NCBI GenBank assembly: GCA_023435725.1 | Contig: JAEYRD010000209.1 | Span: 1-16,622 of the forward strand | Source: Pseudomonadota bacterium | Lineage (GTDB): Bacteria > Pseudomonadota > Alphaproteobacteria > Rhizobiales > Xanthobacteraceae | Reading direction: 5' to 3' | Length of the DNA stretch: 16,622 nt | Shown: positions 1 to 7,072 of the stretch, piece by piece | Layout of the letters: each line of letters starts with the position of its first letter | Position numbering within the stretch: the first letter of the stretch is position 1 | Translations under genes and position numbers: made by a program | The notes under the pieces: generated by a model | What the model was told of the DNA's origin: nothing | Database searches by the model: none | Seen by the model: only the letters and a program-made list of their open reading frames with translations

Positions 1-1407
1 GAGCCCGGAGGTCGATCCGGCGGCGGCAGCCTTGCCAAAATTCACCATCCAGAAGTCGACGGTCGTACTGCCGCCAGCCGCGATCGTCGTGCTGCTCACA
101 CCATCGAACGACGCCGTCAAATCGGGCAGCACGGGCTGCCCGGCTGCTACACTGTCGATGACGCCGTCGGCGAATTTGAAGTTTTCCACGGTCGCAACTG
201 TATCGGTGCCATCGGGCGATCCGCTGCGCTGATCGGCGACGGTCCACGTCGCCGTGTGCATGTCGTAGGTGATGAGGTAGTTAGCCCTATTGCCCGAATA
301 CACCACCGTATCGATACCGGCGCCGCCGATGATGGTGTCGTTGCCGCCCCCACCGGTGATCGTATCGTTGCCGGCGCCGCCGGTCAGTACGTTGGCAATG
401 GCGTTGCCCACGATCGTGTCGTTGCCGGACCCACCGATGGCATTGTCGATGTAGGAGCGCGCATCGCCATTGTAGAGATAGGCGTTGTAGACGTTGCCCG
501 AGGCGGAGTGGCCGTCGCCGAGATAGGCCAGTTGCACGGCGGAGAATACCGACGACGCGCCGGGATTGAGATTGATGCTCAGATTCGTCGCGTAGTTCGA
601 CAGGTCGTAGGTATCGACGCCGCCGCCGTCCCAGATCGTCTCGTAGATGCGGTTGGCCGAACCACCGACGCCACCGCCCGGCGCAGGCTGGCCAACACCG
701 TTGATGAACTCCTGCCCACTGGTCGGGCTCCAGGTGTAGACCGTGTTGCCGCTCTGGGTGGTATAGTTTGCGCCGTACATCGCCTGCAGCGCGAGGATAT
801 CGTTGGCCATGTAGGTCTGCGGATATCCGTAGGCCTCATTGGTGTAGCCAGTCGTCGTCGACGCGCCGACATAGCTGCGATAGCTCATGACGGTGTATTC
901 GCTGTCGTCATGCGCACTCGGCACCGCGACGTCGGCGGGGCCGCCGGTCTCCTGGCTGTGCTTGAGGCCGATTGCGTGGCCGAGTTCGTGCAGCGCGGTC
1001 GTGAAATAGTAATTCCCGAGCTTCGCCTGCGTGTAGTCGTAATAGGTCCCGAACCAGATGTCGCCGCCGGCCGCATAGTTGCCGGGATAGTAGGCGTACG
1101 AGGTCGGATTGGCCGCTGGCGACTGCGCGATCATGATGTCGGCGCCGTTGGTGCCCGCGTACTGAATGTCAGCGTTGGTGTAGCTGCGGATCAATCCGAT
1201 CGCGTAGTTGATCGCCGCCTGCATCTGGCTTGGCGCCGAGGCGAAGCCCGACGTGGTCGGCTCGCTGCCGCCGCCGCCGTAGGGATAGGAGTAGTCGCTG
1301 GACGCGTCCGGAAAGCTGTACGTGATCGTGCCGGTCCATTTGGAGCCGGACAGCAGGCCGTCGATGTCGGCGTTGTTGGTGGCACTGACGTAAACAGAGG
1401 TAGCCAA
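1..1407 (-). CDS. Serralysin-like M10 metalloprotease with RTX repeats (3' end outside window)
   Basis: Secreted zinc metalloprotease of the serralysin (peptidase M10B) type; 469 residues are visible and the C-terminus lies beyond the left edge. The metzincin zinc motif HELGHAIGLKH is at residues 140-150 and the Met-turn MSY at 174-176. RTX calcium-binding nonapeptides (GGSGNDTI, GGAGNDTI, GGGGNDTI, GGAGID) occupy about 326-370. The last visible 45 residues (PDLTASFDGVSS... then VDFWMVNFG) resemble the start of a CARDB-like adhesion domain. There is no N-terminal signal peptide, as expected for type I secretion through a C-terminal signal; no ABC exporter genes are in the window. The start is TTG at 1407, because GGAGAG lies six bases upstream, the only nearby ATG is out of frame, and an in-frame TAG lies about 50 bases further up. 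The family call is firm; substrate is unknown. Confidence 0.88.
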   Translation of the reverse strand, partial: MATSVYVSATNNADIDGLLSGSKWTGTITYSFPDASSDYSYPYGGGGSEPTTSGFASAPSQMQAAINYAIGLIRSYTNADIQYAGTNGADIMIAQSPAANPTSYAYYPGNYAAGGDIWFGTYYDYTQAKLGNYYFTTALHELGHAIGLKHSQETGGPADVAVPSAHDDSEYTVMSYRSYVGASTTTGYTNEAYGYPQTYMANDILALQAMYGANYTTQSGNTVYTWSPTSGQEFINGVGQPAPGGGVGGSANRIYETIWDGGGVDTYDLSNYATNLSINLNPGASSVFSAVQLAYLGDGHSASGNVYNAYLYNGDARSYIDNAIGGSGNDTIVGNAIANVLTGGAGNDTITGGGGNDTIIGGAGIDTVVYSGNRANYLITYDMHTATWTVADQRSGSPDGTDTVATVENFKFADGVIDSVAAGQPVLPDLTASFDGVSSTTIAAGGSTTVDFWMVNFGKAAAAGSTSGL

Positions 1408-1601
1408 TGGACTCTCCGGAGCAACGCATCGCGCGATTCGCGGCGCAGGTGCGTGATTCTAGCTCGGGAGTTATACGTTTCGTTAAACTTGGCAGCGCAC
1501 ACGTCCCCCTTCCATAAGGCCGTGTTAGCCATCAAATTCCGTAATCATACGGGCGGGGCGGGAGCAGGCTCCTGCCTGCGGGTAAGTTTGTAAAGGAAGT
1601 C
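1408..1601. promoter_or_regulatory. Intergenic region between divergent genes, probable promoter region
   Basis: This 194-base gap separates the minus-strand metalloprotease from the plus-strand small exported protein, so both promoters should lie here. A TATAAC hexamer on the minus strand (plus positions 1470-1475) could be a -10 box for the protease, but no good -35 box sits 16-18 bases upstream. On the plus strand AAAGGAAG just before 1602 is a clear ribosome binding site. No operator or riboswitch was recognised. Confidence 0.3.
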
Positions 1602-1916
1602 ATGAAACCAGGCCTATTTTCAGCCGGTCTGATCGGTCTCGTGGCGGTGCTCGCAGGGCCGGATCATCTGCCCATCGGAGAACAGCTTGTCATGGTCGGG
1701 AAAGCCAATGCGGACGACGGCGGCAAGGAAAGCGGCAAGGCAGGACGCGCCCCCTCCATGCCAATGGCCCGCGATCCTTCCGTCGCGGTGACGGAGGAGT
1801 ACGAAGCCGCCCGCCGGAAGGGAACGCGGGAGGCGTTCGAGCTCTTCATTGCGCGCCACGGCGATGACCCGCTGGCCGAGCAGGCACGTGCCGAGCTGAA
1901 GCAGCTGTCGCGCTAG
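1602..1916 (+). CDS. Small exported protein of unknown function
   Basis: Hypothetical protein of 104 residues. It starts with an ATG preceded by AAAGGAAG five bases or fewer upstream, a strong ribosome binding site. The N-terminus (MKPGLFSAGLIGLVAVLAG) is hydrophobic and a possible signal-peptidase site follows KANA at residues 34-37, though the gap between hydrophobic core and cleavage site is longer than usual, so it might instead stay anchored. The C-terminal third (about 68-104, including AFELFIARHGDDPLAEQAR) resembles a single helical half-repeat of the kind seen after caspase-like or TPR-type domains (pattern F-x-x-x-x-D-x-x-A-x-x-A-x-x-x-L). It stands alone, facing away from the protease and upstream of the CoA-transferase. 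The function cannot be assigned. Confidence 0.7.
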   Translation: MKPGLFSAGLIGLVAVLAGPDHLPIGEQLVMVGKANADDGGKESGKAGRAPSMPMARDPSVAVTEEYEAARRKGTREAFELFIARHGDDPLAEQARAELKQLSR

Positions 1917-2064
1917 TCCCCTTTCACACAGCGCAGCAAGCCGAGTCAGGCCAGACCCCCGGCAGGCACCGCATTTCGGCAGGCGGCATCCGCGCCGGCC
2001 CAGGCTTGCCGCATGATCTTTCGGCACTATGGTAGGCCCCCAATCTGCCCCGGAGCCTATCAAG

Positions 2065-3258
2065 ATGCCCTTCCCGCATGCCTCGGAAGCCCTGTCGCGC
2101 TTCACCGTGCTCGATTTGACCCGTGTCCGGTCTGGCCCCACCTGCGTGCGGCAGCTCGCGGACTGGGGCGCCAATGTCGTCAAGATCGACGCGCTGACCG
2201 AGGATGCCGGGGGCGAGCAGCCCGGCGGGCCGCGGCGGGGGTCGGACTTCCAGAATTTGCACCGCAACAAGCGCGCGATGACGCTGAACCTGAAGGATGA
2301 GCGCGGGCTCGCGGTATTCAAGCGCCTCGCCGCCAGGGCCGACGTCGTGGTCGAGAATTTCCGGCCCGACGTGAAGAAGAAGCTCGGCATCGACTATGAG
2401 AGCCTGCGCGAGATCAATCCGCGCATCGTCTATGGCAGCATCTCCGGCTTCGGCCAGGACGGCCCCTATCACAAGCGGCCGGGCTTCGATCAGATCGCGC
2501 AAGGTATGGGCGGGCTGATGTCGATCACCGGCGCGCCGGGCGAAGGCCCGATGCGGGTCGGCATTCCCGTCGCCGACCTCACCGCGGGCCTGTTCTGCGC
2601 CATGGGCATCCTCACCGCGCTGCTCGAGCGCGAAGTCTCCGGCAAAGGCCAGTGGGTGCAGACCTCGCTGCTCCAGGCGCAGATCTTCATGCTCGACTTC
2701 CAGGCCGCGCGCTGGCTGATGGAGAAGGAGGTCGCCAAGCAGGCCGGCAACAACCATCCGACCAGCATTCCGACCGGCGTGTTCAAGACCTCGGACGGCT
2801 ACATCAACATCGCCACGACCGGCGGGCGGATCTGGGAGCGATGCGCGCAGGCGATCGGCGCGCCTGAGCTGTACAGCCATCCGGATTATGCGACCGCACC
2901 TTCCCGTTCCAAGAACCGCGACGCGCTCAACGCCGAGATCGAGAAGCGCACCGTGACGAAGTCGACCGAGACCTGGGTCTGTGAACTCAACGAGGCCGGC
3001 GTGCCTTGCGGGCCGATCTATGCCATCGACCAGATGTTCGAGGACGCCCAAGTCAAGCATCTCGGCATCGCACAGGACGTGCCGAACGACGAAGACCGTC
3101 AGATCCGCCTGGTCGGCCAGCCCGTGACGCTGTCGCGCACGCCGAGCAAGATGGTGGCGCGACCGCCGGAATTCGGCGAGCAGACCGACGAGGTGCTGGC
3201 CGAATTTGGCTTCTCGGAGCGGGAGATCACGGTGCTAAGAGAAGCTAAAGTTGTGTAG
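2065..3258 (+). CDS. CaiB/BaiF family III CoA-transferase
   Basis: Family III CoA-transferase (CaiB/BaiF/formyl-CoA transferase fold), moving CoA between carboxylic acids; cytoplasmic. The 397-residue length is usual for the family. Recognisable blocks are VLDLTRVRSGPTCVRQLADWGANVVKID near the N-terminus, NKRAMTLNL, ADVVVENFRPDV, YGSISGFGQDGP and PGFDQIAQGMGG; the Asp of the last block (residue 142) matches the catalytic Asp that forms the acyl-enzyme intermediate in formyl-CoA transferase. I chose ATG 2065 because GGAG at 2052-2055 is correctly spaced; an ATG at 2029 in the same frame has no ribosome binding site. Substrate cannot be told from sequence. A decayed second copy of this family lies at 13208-13389 in the same orientation, so this gene marks one edge of the surface-sugar block. 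Confidence 0.88.
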   Translation: MPFPHASEALSRFTVLDLTRVRSGPTCVRQLADWGANVVKIDALTEDAGGEQPGGPRRGSDFQNLHRNKRAMTLNLKDERGLAVFKRLAARADVVVENFRPDVKKKLGIDYESLREINPRIVYGSISGFGQDGPYHKRPGFDQIAQGMGGLMSITGAPGEGPMRVGIPVADLTAGLFCAMGILTALLEREVSGKGQWVQTSLLQAQIFMLDFQAARWLMEKEVAKQAGNNHPTSIPTGVFKTSDGYINIATTGGRIWERCAQAIGAPELYSHPDYATAPSRSKNRDALNAEIEKRTVTKSTETWVCELNEAGVPCGPIYAIDQMFEDAQVKHLGIAQDVPNDEDRQIRLVGQPVTLSRTPSKMVARPPEFGEQTDEVLAEFGFSEREITVLREAKVV

Positions 3259-3262
3259 ACAA

Positions 3263-3282
3263 AGCGCCGCGCGAGCGGCGCT
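3263..3282 (+). terminator. GC-rich hairpin after the CoA-transferase
   Basis: A perfect 8-bp stem (AGCGCCGC / GCGGCGCT) with loop GCGA begins four bases after the stop codon of the CoA-transferase. Position and stability suit a transcription terminator. There is no T-run after it, so it may be a weak or Rho-assisted terminator, or only an RNA-stabilising hairpin. Confidence 0.45.
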
Positions 3283-3299
3283 CCCTGAGCGGGGCCCTC

Positions 3300-3478
3300 T
3301 TGATGAGCAATAGAGTCCCGCTGCAGTCCGCGACGACGGCGAGGCTCCACGCTGCATCGATGGCGAGCCAGGCCGCAAGCATCTCGCCTGTCCAAAGGTG
3401 CAGGAAGATCGGGACCAGGAGAAGCTGCTGGGCCAGAGCAAGAAAGGTCTGAACCGGGTTCGCCGACCAGCCTTGCAT
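3300..3478 (-). pseudogene. Remnant of a polysaccharide flippase (Wzx/PST-like) N-terminus
   Basis: Read on the minus strand from an ATG at 3478, about 60 codons give GWSANPVQTFLALAQQLL, then LVPIFLHLWTGEMLAAWLAI and a short further hydrophobic stretch ending near VVADCSG. From memory this resembles the first transmembrane helices of O-antigen/oligosaccharide flippases in Bradyrhizobium. After that the reading frame loses its hydrophobic character and runs into the hairpin behind the CoA-transferase; a real flippase would need about 400 more residues. No adjoining frame continues it. I therefore call it a truncated gene fragment. It points the same way as the CDP-sugar operon. It could instead be a chance hydrophobic ORF; a protein search with these 60 residues would decide. 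Confidence 0.45.
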
Positions 3479-3810
3479 CAAGCGTCGATGCGACCTCCGC
3501 CTCCAATCTCCGTCGAATGCGTCGCCTTGGCCAGCATCGCGTTGCGCACTCGTCAAGCCCGCGTCCCTCCTCGCCACCGCGCAGAATGAGACACGCCCAG
3601 GCCGACATCCACAAGATGACCGGAGCATGTGCTCGACCGATTTCGTTCAATCAGCAGTTGATTCCCATGATGGAAAACGCCAATTTGCCAAAATCGCAAT
3701 TCTGCGCTCGGATGGCCTTTTGGAGCGCTTGGAAAGCCGGGGCAATGCCGCAAAATCAGGGAGATTTCAACGGCCTGTTTCCGAAAGGAGCCGCGCGGGT
3801 CAACGGTCGT
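3479..3810. other. Gene-poor spacer with no recognisable feature
   Basis: About 330 bases between the flippase remnant and the chosen start of the next plus-strand gene. The plus frame of that gene stays open back to 3517, with ATGs at 3619, 3667 and 3670, but the translated extension is low in recognisable structure and none of those starts has a ribosome binding site. AAAGGAG at 3784-3790 is a good Shine-Dalgarno sequence but is 20 bases from the ATG at 3811 and has no start codon at proper spacing. From about 3650 the DNA is more AT-rich than the flanking genes. Confidence 0.4.
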
Positions 3811-4251
3811 ATGCGCAAGATGATCGCGGGCGCTCTGGTGGTAGGCGCGGGTGCAGCACTTGTCCTTGGACCCTATCGGAAGTTCATGGTCAACGAATGG
3901 CGTGAACGGGCTTTGGGGGGCTTGCCCATTCTGTTTGTTCCTGACTGTCCCACCACGTCGCGCGATTTCAAATGCGGCGACAGATACGCGATCGAGTTTC
4001 GAAAGACGGGCGACAGAGGCTGGTGTCAGCGGGTTCGGCACAACGACGAGCGCGAAACGGTGGAGACCTGCGGCATTGATCCCGACGCCACCGACTTCTC
4101 TCCCTCCTGGCGCCATTTCGCCATTGGCGACATCCAGCTCGACTACTCCTGGAGGGGACGCCCCCTGCGCCGAGGCTTCGGATACGTCGGCTGGCTCACG
4201 ACGCCTGAGGACTACGCGTTGCGGCAGATGCGGAAACTGGCGGTGCGATAA
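3811..4251 (+). CDS. Unknown protein with N-terminal membrane anchor
   Basis: Unrecognised protein of 146 residues from the ATG at 3811. It opens with a positively charged start and one hydrophobic segment (MRKMIAGALVVGAGAALVLG), either a signal peptide or an anchor, followed by a soluble part of about 115 residues. That part has four cysteines (in PDCPTT, FKCGDR, GWCQRV and ETCGID), which could form two disulfides if it is periplasmic. It ends three bases before the TTG that opens the frame of the GT-C glycosyltransferase, so the two are probably co-transcribed and translationally coupled. It may work with that enzyme, but there is no direct evidence. The start is uncertain: the frame is open to 3517. 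Confidence 0.6.
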   Translation: MRKMIAGALVVGAGAALVLGPYRKFMVNEWRERALGGLPILFVPDCPTTSRDFKCGDRYAIEFRKTGDRGWCQRVRHNDERETVETCGIDPDATDFSPSWRHFAIGDIQLDYSWRGRPLRRGFGYVGWLTTPEDYALRQMRKLAVR

Positions 4252-4281
4252 TCGTTGGCTGACGCAGAATCCGTTCTCCAG

Positions 4282-5895
4282 ATGCAGAAAGACTCCATGC
4301 TCAACGCGATCAACAGGATCGTCACAGGTTACGGCCTCGCCCTGCTCGCTGTCGTCTTCACGGCGAATATCTTCGCCTCCATCTACGGCCTCGACAATAT
4401 CAGCATGGTGCAGGCCTTCGGGCTGGATGAAGCAAGATACGTGATGAAGCTGAGGGTAAGTCTCGAACAGAGCACGCTCGATCCAGACATGTTCTTCAGC
4501 TACGGCAATCTCTACGACACCGTCGGCTATTATTGGATATCGCTCTTCGAGCGGTTTGGCTGGACCATCAACACTCAGCTCATCGGCTTCGTTCTCCGCT
4601 TCATCTCCATCGTTGCCGGCGTTCTCTCCGGCCTCGCGCTGTGGGGGTTGAGCGAGCATCTCGGATTGCCGAGGATCGTCGCGGCGGGCGTTGGCCTTGG
4701 TCTGGTGACCATGCCGGATTTCATGATCCTTTCCCGCACGATGCACCCTGACACGTTGCAAACCCTCTTCGTCGTGCTTGGCCTCGGCACGTCTCTCATC
4801 CGGCCAAGCTTCGGATTTGCACTGTTGTCGGCATTCTGGGCTGGACTTGCCTTCAGTACAAAGTATGTCGGCGCCGCGATCCTGCCGTTCAGCTTTCTTC
4901 CTCTCGCCCTGACCACGCTGGCAAGCCATCCGATCTCGCTTCTGCTCCTGGCGAGACTCTTCGGCCAAGGGCTGGCGATGATCGCCGTCTTCGCGGCCGT
5001 CTTCGTCATCACAAATCCCTATGCGGTCAGGGATTTCAGCATGTTCTATGAGGCCTTCATCTGGCAGATCAAATACAGCAGCACGGGACATGGCATCGTC
5101 GAGCCCGCGGATCCGGCGCTCTGGCTCATTCCCCTCAAGCAGCAATTCGGTCTCGGACTGATCTACCTGTTTAGCGGATGGTTCCTGGCCTGTCTGTTTC
5201 TACTGGTCCGTTTGCGCGACATCGGCTGGCGTGCAGCCAGCCTTTCCGCAGAGACGCGGACCAGTTTCGTGCTCGCTCTCTATGTCTTCGTTGCCTCCGC
5301 ACACCTGGCGATTTCCATCAACGATCGCGAACCTCGCTTCACCTATCACATCGTTCCGTTCCTCCTCTTGCTGAGCACGGCAACATGGCTCAAGGCGCTA
5401 CTGGTCCTGACCAAGAAATTTGTTCCGCCGGCGTGGATCACGGCAGCATTCGCAACGCTCCTGATGGCATGCGCCTCTGCGCAGGCCGGATCCGACCTTC
5501 GGAAAATGGCGACTGAAACAACAAAGCTGGAAGCGGAATCGATCGTGTTCGGCAATTCCATCTCGCTCAAATATCCCGGCGCGACCAAGGTTCTGGCCGA
5601 CTCCTACACCTATCTGCCGCCGGTCATGGCGAACGTGACCTATACGACCCTCCAGACGAAGGAGCTGCTCGGGAATGAAGCCCCCGAACTCATCGTCCTC
5701 ACCCGCGGAGCAACCGGCAACTACATCTGGAAGGAGCCGGGAACTTCGTTTAAGGAGAGGAAATTCGTGAGGGACCTGCGTTATGCTGCGACCCCTCAGG
5801 TCGAAGCCTACGTGAACGACCTGCTCTCACCCGCATCAGGCTGGTCACTGGTTGCCGAGAACAGCTCCGAAGTGCTGTTTGCGCGAAACCGATGA
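4282..5895 (+). CDS. GT-C fold membrane glycosyltransferase (PMT/ArnT-like)
   Basis: Polytopic inner-membrane glycosyltransferase that would take a sugar from a polyprenyl-phosphate carrier and transfer it to a glycan or lipid on the periplasmic side. From ATG 4282 it has 537 residues, with many hydrophobic segments up to about residue 400 and a soluble C-terminal domain of about 130 residues. Features of the GT-C/PMT_2 class are the acidic pair in the first extracytoplasmic loop (GLDEARY, D49-E50), HPDTLQ at 155-160 and GLAFSTKYVGAAILP from 188. The frame can start earlier at TTG 4255, three bases after the upstream stop; neither start has a clear ribosome binding site. A GtrB-like enzyme follows 120 bases downstream, the partner expected to supply the polyprenyl-phosphate sugar. 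Acceptor and sugar are unknown. Confidence 0.75.
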   Translation: MQKDSMLNAINRIVTGYGLALLAVVFTANIFASIYGLDNISMVQAFGLDEARYVMKLRVSLEQSTLDPDMFFSYGNLYDTVGYYWISLFERFGWTINTQLIGFVLRFISIVAGVLSGLALWGLSEHLGLPRIVAAGVGLGLVTMPDFMILSRTMHPDTLQTLFVVLGLGTSLIRPSFGFALLSAFWAGLAFSTKYVGAAILPFSFLPLALTTLASHPISLLLLARLFGQGLAMIAVFAAVFVITNPYAVRDFSMFYEAFIWQIKYSSTGHGIVEPADPALWLIPLKQQFGLGLIYLFSGWFLACLFLLVRLRDIGWRAASLSAETRTSFVLALYVFVASAHLAISINDREPRFTYHIVPFLLLLSTATWLKALLVLTKKFVPPAWITAAFATLLMACASAQAGSDLRKMATETTKLEAESIVFGNSISLKYPGATKVLADSYTYLPPVMANVTYTTLQTKELLGNEAPELIVLTRGATGNYIWKEPGTSFKERKFVRDLRYAATPQVEAYVNDLLSPASGWSLVAENSSEVLFARNR

Positions 5896-6022
5896 AGTAC
5901 CGCCCCGCGAAGCGGAACGGGTGGCTTCGTTCATGACGCCCACCGCTCCGATCCGAGTAGGACGGGTGGACATTCCCATCGCACGACGAGAAACCTGAAA
6001 TCATTTTGGCGAGAAGTTGGCC

Positions 6023-6979
6023 GTGAAGACAATCAGTGTCGTGACCCCATGCTTCAACGAAGAGCTCAACATCCGAGACTGCCATGAGGCGGTTCGCAGG
6101 GTGTTCGACGAGAAGCTGCAGGAGTACCAGCGAGAGCATATCTTCTGCGACAACGCTTCCGAAGACCGCACCGTGGAGATCCTGCGGGACATCGCTGCCA
6201 CCGACAAGTCGGTGCGAATCATCGTCAATGCGCGCAACTTCGGACCGCTTCGCAACACCTTCAACGGCGTGATGGCCTCACGCGGCGATGCCGTGCTCCT
6301 CTTCATGCCGGCCGACCTCCAGGATCCGCCGGAGCTGATCCCCGACTTCGTCAAGCTATGGGAAGCGGGCAACGAGATCGTCTATGGCATTCGCGCGGTG
6401 CGCGAGGAAGGGCGCCTCATGCGCAGCATCCGCGGGGCCTATTACCGCGTGCTGACGCGCTTCTCCGAAGTCAAGGTGCCGCCGGGGGTCGGCGACTTCC
6501 AGCTCGCCGACCGCAACGTGGTCGAACGGATGCGGCAGGTGCGCGACGGATATCCGTTCATGCGGATGATGACCTTCGAATGCGGCGGCCGCGCCGTCGG
6601 CGTGCCCTACACCTGGCGCGCGCGCAAGAAGGGACTGTCGAAAAATCGCGCGGCGGCCCTCATCGACCAGGGTATCAATGGCCTGGTCTCCTTCACGTCG
6701 GCGCCGCTGCGGTTCGGCCTGTATGCCGGCTTCGCGCTGTCCTTCGTGAGCATCGCCTACGCCGTCATCAATCTGCTGCTCGGTCTGGTCCTCTATCAGC
6801 GCCTTGCCGAGCCCGGCATATTGACCCTCATCGTTGCGATGTTCTTCTTCGGCGGCGTGCAGCTCTTCTTCATGGGAATGATCGGCGAATACGTTCTGGC
6901 GATCTACGGCCAGGTCCGCGAAAAGCCCGTCGTGTTTGAGCGCGAGCGCGTCAATTTCGACGGGCCGCCCAACCCTTGA
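6023..6979 (+). CDS. GtrB/DPM1-like family 2 glycosyltransferase
   Basis: Family 2 glycosyltransferase of the polyprenyl-phosphate sugar synthase group (GtrB, ArnC, DPM1): it transfers a sugar from a nucleotide donor to undecaprenyl phosphate on the cytoplasmic face. The 318-residue protein starts with ISVVTPCFNE, has CDNASEDRT near residue 42 and the metal-binding PADLQDPPE (DLQD at 98-101). Two C-terminal transmembrane helices lie at about 228-258 and 266-295, followed by GEYVLAIYGQVREKP, the usual end of GtrB proteins. I chose GTG 6023 because GAGAAG lies six bases upstream; TTG 6017 is the alternative. It lies in one direction with the GT-C enzyme, a typical donor/transfer pair. No GtrA-type small flippase is nearby. 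The stop codon lies inside the palindromic repeat that follows. Confidence 0.83.
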   Translation: MKTISVVTPCFNEELNIRDCHEAVRRVFDEKLQEYQREHIFCDNASEDRTVEILRDIAATDKSVRIIVNARNFGPLRNTFNGVMASRGDAVLLFMPADLQDPPELIPDFVKLWEAGNEIVYGIRAVREEGRLMRSIRGAYYRVLTRFSEVKVPPGVGDFQLADRNVVERMRQVRDGYPFMRMMTFECGGRAVGVPYTWRARKKGLSKNRAAALIDQGINGLVSFTSAPLRFGLYAGFALSFVSIAYAVINLLLGLVLYQRLAEPGILTLIVAMFFFGGVQLFFMGMIGEYVLAIYGQVREKPVVFERERVNFDGPPNP

Positions 6980-7018
6980 GCATGATCCGGAAAAGTGTGA
7001 AGCGGAGATCATGCTCAA
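6976..7018. repeat. Palindromic intergenic repeat (Bradyrhizobium-type), possible bidirectional terminator
   Basis: A perfect 12-bp inverted repeat, TTGAGCATGATC (6976-6987) and GATCATGCTCAA (7007-7018), encloses 19 bases beginning CGGAAAAGTGTGAAGCGG. I recall this as a short repeat family scattered between genes in Bradyrhizobium; the common form has a further TTTTCCG arm in the middle that pairs with CGGAAAA, and this copy seems to have lost it. It sits at the end of two convergent genes, and the stop codon of the glycosyltransferase (6977-6979) lies in the left arm. It could end transcription from both sides. Confidence 0.75.
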
Positions 7019-7072
7019 ACAATGACCTAAGGCGCGATGACGATTCATCCCAGTCTCATCGTGCGTCAGGAT

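Noticed and set aside
256..1593. Plus-strand open frame of 445 codons
   Set aside because: It runs antisense through the metalloprotease; the translation is a valine-, alanine- and arginine-rich product with no family features, caused by GC bias, while the minus strand shows intact zinc and RTX motifs.
3553..5145. Minus-strand open frame of 530 codons
   Set aside because: It is antisense to the unknown protein and the GT-C enzyme, is rich in Arg, Glu and His and has no membrane or family pattern; the plus strand carries a coherent polytopic membrane protein.
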